From positions 1 to 15,579 of the forward strand of contig QKII01000097.1 of assembly GCA_003249625.1 (NCBI GenBank): DNA of 15,579 nucleotides, given 5' to 3'. The notes below the pieces were generated by a model. That model saw only the letters and a list, made by a program, of their open reading frames with translations. It was not told the DNA's origin and ran no database searches. Below are positions 13,316 through 15,579 of the stretch, piece by piece. The first letter of the stretch is position 1. Each line of letters opens with the position of its first letter. The DNA comes from Propionivibrio sp. Its GTDB lineage: Bacteria; Pseudomonadota; Gammaproteobacteria; Burkholderiales; Rhodocyclaceae. The position numbers were made by a program, and so were the translations under genes.

Positions 13316-15579
13316 AGTGATTTGGCGCGCGATTGGGAAAGTTGCGCACGAAGAGTTCCAGTTCATCCGCCGGCAGCGGCTGTGCCAGCCAATAACCCTG
13401 CACCTCGTCGCAGCGGAACAGTTGCAGGAGGTTGCATAGTTCCTCGGTTTCCACACCTTCGGCGATGGTTCGCAGCTTCAGGCTGTGTGCCATCTGGATG
13501 ATCGCGCGGACGATCGCCGCGTCGTCCGGATCCGATGACAGGTCGCGGACGAAGGACTTGTCGATCTTCAGCTTGTCGACGGCGAAGCGCTTGAGGTAGG
13601 CGAGGCTGGAATAACCGGTGCCGAAATCATCGACCGACAGCTTTACGCCCAGCGCTTTCAGGCGGTGCACGGTGTCGAGCGTGGCTTCGGCGTCCTGCAA
13701 CAGGATCGACTCGGTCAGTTCGAGTTCCAGCCACTGAGAATCGAGTTCCGAGAGCACCAGAGCATCGATGACCGTGTTGATAAGATCGAGCCGCTTGAAC
13801 TGGATCGCCGAGAGGTTGACTGCCACGACGAACGGCGGCAATCCGGCGTCCTGCCAGGTGCGGGCCTGCCGGCATGCCTCGCGCAGCACCCAGGCGCCGA
13901 TCTGCACGATCAGGCCGGAATCCTCGGCGACGGGGATGAACTTGCCCGGCGGGACCAGGCCGGTTTCCGGGTTGTTCCAGCGCACCAGCGCTTCTACGCC
14001 GATGATGGTCCTTTCCTGCAGATCGAGTTGTGGCTGGTAGTGCAAGACGAATTCGCCGTTATCCAGTGCTCGCCGCAACTGCGTCTCCAGTGTCAGGTGC
14101 TCGACGACTTGCTGGTTCATCTGTTCTGTGAAGAAGCGGTGGCTGTTACGGCCGGCCTCCTTGGCGTGGTACATCGCCGTGTCGGCCTTCTTCAGCAGAG
14201 TGTCGAAATCGTTGCCGTCGTCGGGGAAAATCGCCACGCCGATCGAGAACGAGGTGATCAGCGCATGTTCGTCGATCACGAACGGTTGTCCCATGCGTTG
14301 CTGAATCTTGTCGGCGACGCGGGCGACGGCGTCGGTGTCGCGCACCTCGTTGAGTACGATGATGAACTCGTCGCCACCTTGCCGGCTGATTGTGTCGGAC
14401 TCGCGGACGCAACCCTTCAGGCGTTCGGCGATGGCCTTGAGCAGTGCATCGCCGACCGGATGGCCGAGCGAGTCGTTGATCTTCTTGAAACGGTCGAGAT
14501 CGAGGAACAGCAGTGCAACCCGGCTCTGCGAGCGCGTTGCAAGGGACATGGCCTGTGCCATGCGGTCGCGCAGCAGCAGGCGGTTGGGCAGCTCGGTCAG
14601 GGGGTCGTGGTGCGCGAGGAACTCGATGCGTGCCTGCGCAGCCTTGCGCTCGGTCATGTCCGAGAAGATGTACACGTAATATTTGGCCGAACCGTTGGCT
14701 TCGCGCACCGACGAGACACCAAGCCATTCGGGATACAGTTCGCCATTCTTGCGCCGGTTCCACACCTCGCCCTGCCAATATCCGGTACGTTCCAGGTTCG
14801 CCCGCATCGTGGCAAAGAAACAGTCGTCCTGGTGCGTTGAGGAAAACAGCATCGGCGTGTTGCCGACCACTTCGTCGGCGGTGTATCCGGTCACCGACTC
14901 AAACGCAGGGTTGACCGAGACGATACGGTGCTCCGCATCTGTTACCAGAATCCCCTCTCCACTGTTCCGGATCGCCTCGAACGCCAGTCGGGCTTTTTCG
15001 TCGGCAAGGCGGCGTTCAGTGATGTCCGAGAAGGTCATTACCACCCGTGGTGCGCTGCCGTCCTCAACCAGCAATGGCGAGGTACTGACTTCCAGCCAGC
15101 GGGCAGTGCCTTCGTTGATGCGCAGGCCGACGACCCTGTTGCGGATCTCGCGTTCGCGGCACAGCGACTGCATCAGTGCGGTATCGCAGAACGGGCTCGG
15201 GATTGCCTCTTCGTCGTTACCGAAAAACTGCAGCGGCAGGTCCCGCGCGTTAATCCCCTGCAGTCCCCCCGACTGAAAACCAAGCAACCTTTCAACCGCG
15301 CGGTTGGCGAAGAGACAGAGTCCTTCGGGCGATAGCACCGCCAGCCCCTCGGCCATCACCGTCATTGCACCGCGGAAGCGTGCTTCGCTTTCCTGCAGGC
15401 GCGACGTCAGTTCACGCAACTCGGTAATATCCTCCTTGATTGCCATGACGTTGGTGATCGCACCATCGAAGTCGCGGATCGGCGCGATATTGACGCGCTC
15501 CCAATAGACGGTGCCGTCGTGCCGCCGGTTCGGCAACACACCATGCCAGGGCTGGCCGGTGCGGATCACCTCGTGCATT
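13314..15579 (-). CDS. PAS-PAS-PAS-GGDEF-EAL c-di-GMP signalling protein (5' end beyond window)
   Basis: Only the C-terminal 754 or so residues are present; the reading frame runs off the right edge, and the methionine next to the edge is internal to a PAS region. Visible order: the end of a PAS/PAC unit (to about 53), a second PAS (about 65-190), a third PAS (about 197-312), GGDEF (about 318-480) and EAL (about 495-745). GGDEF at 401-405 is intact, and the RESD motif at 392-395 sits five residues before it, a correctly placed inhibitory I-site. The EAL domain keeps its key motifs: EAL at 529-531, Asn588 in VNLS, ELTES (620-624), DDFGTGYSS (650-658), KID (671-673) and Glu707. Both c-di-GMP synthesis and hydrolysis therefore look possible. 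The PAS units probably sense redox, gas or ligand. Stop at 13314, 94 bases before the reductase on the same strand. Confidence 0.95.
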   Translation of the reverse strand, partial: MHEVIRTGQPWHGVLPNRRHDGTVYWERVNIAPIRDFDGAITNVMAIKEDITELRELTSRLQESEARFRGAMTVMAEGLAVLSPEGLCLFANRAVERLLGFQSGGLQGINARDLPLQFFGNDEEAIPSPFCDTALMQSLCREREIRNRVVGLRINEGTARWLEVSTSPLLVEDGSAPRVVMTFSDITERRLADEKARLAFEAIRNSGEGILVTDAEHRIVSVNPAFESVTGYTADEVVGNTPMLFSSTHQDDCFFATMRANLERTGYWQGEVWNRRKNGELYPEWLGVSSVREANGSAKYYVYIFSDMTERKAAQARIEFLAHHDPLTELPNRLLLRDRMAQAMSLATRSQSRVALLFLDLDRFKKINDSLGHPVGDALLKAIAERLKGCVRESDTISRQGGDEFIIVLNEVRDTDAVARVADKIQQRMGQPFVIDEHALITSFSIGVAIFPDDGNDFDTLLKKADTAMYHAKEAGRNSHRFFTEQMNQQVVEHLTLETQLRRALDNGEFVLHYQPQLDLQERTIIGVEALVRWNNPETGLVPPGKFIPVAEDSGLIVQIGAWVLREACRQARTWQDAGLPPFVVAVNLSAIQFKRLDLINTVIDALVLSELDSQWLELELTESILLQDAEATLDTVHRLKALGVKLSVDDFGTGYSSLAYLKRFAVDKLKIDKSFVRDLSSDPDDAAIVRAIIQMAHSLKLRTIAEGVETEELCNLLQLFRCDEVQGYWLAQPLPADELELFVRNFPNRAPNH

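Noticed and set aside
13665..14840. 391-codon open frame on the + strand
   Set aside because: It lies entirely antisense to the GGDEF-EAL gene, whose motifs are unmistakable. Long antisense frames are expected in GC-rich DNA.

Overview
The window looks like chromosomal DNA of a betaproteobacterium, most likely a Rhodocyclales relative (Azoarcus/Thauera/Dechloromonas type). This is inferred from the high-GC codon use, the glnK-amtB pair with an Ala/Pro-rich AmtB N-terminus, the slt / NDUFA9-like / gst / cca gene run, and the absence of any phage, transposon or atypical-composition segment. No RNA gene, CRISPR array or insertion sequence is visible. The content is mostly housekeeping and I did not find a convincing new system. 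The most useful second looks are short inverted or direct repeats in intergenic gaps, one 453-base gap without a clear gene, and a NOX-like flavohaem reductase beside a c-di-GMP enzyme.

Layout. 25-1858 (+): glnK and amtB, the PII signal protein and its ammonium channel, translationally coupled and closed by a strong intrinsic terminator. 1912-2589 (-): a GntR/FCD repressor whose stop codon overlaps that terminator's T-tract. 2590-3042: a gap with no assignable gene. 3043-5060 (-): rng (RNase G) followed by an NlpC/P60 lipoprotein. 5130-6419 (+): trhP (U32 family, tRNA wobble hydroxylation), divergent from rng across 69 bp that hold a perfect inverted repeat. 6429-11238 (-): a four-gene run transcribed slt, NDUFA9-like SDR, gst, cca with gaps of 13-40 bp. 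11282-11896 (+): 5-formyl-THF cyclo-ligase, divergent from slt across only 43 bp, again with an inverted repeat. 11909-13219 (-): six-TM ferric reductase/NOX-like enzyme. 13314-15579 (-): multi-PAS GGDEF-EAL protein running off the right edge.

How the genes fit together. GlnK and AmtB form the nitrogen sensing and uptake module. rng, trhP and cca all act on stable RNA and lie within 4.1 kb, although on opposite strands. slt and the NlpC lipoprotein both act on peptidoglycan. The GGDEF-EAL protein and the membrane reductase share a strand with a 94-bp gap and could be co-transcribed, which would put a redox enzyme next to a PAS-controlled c-di-GMP switch; that link is inference only.
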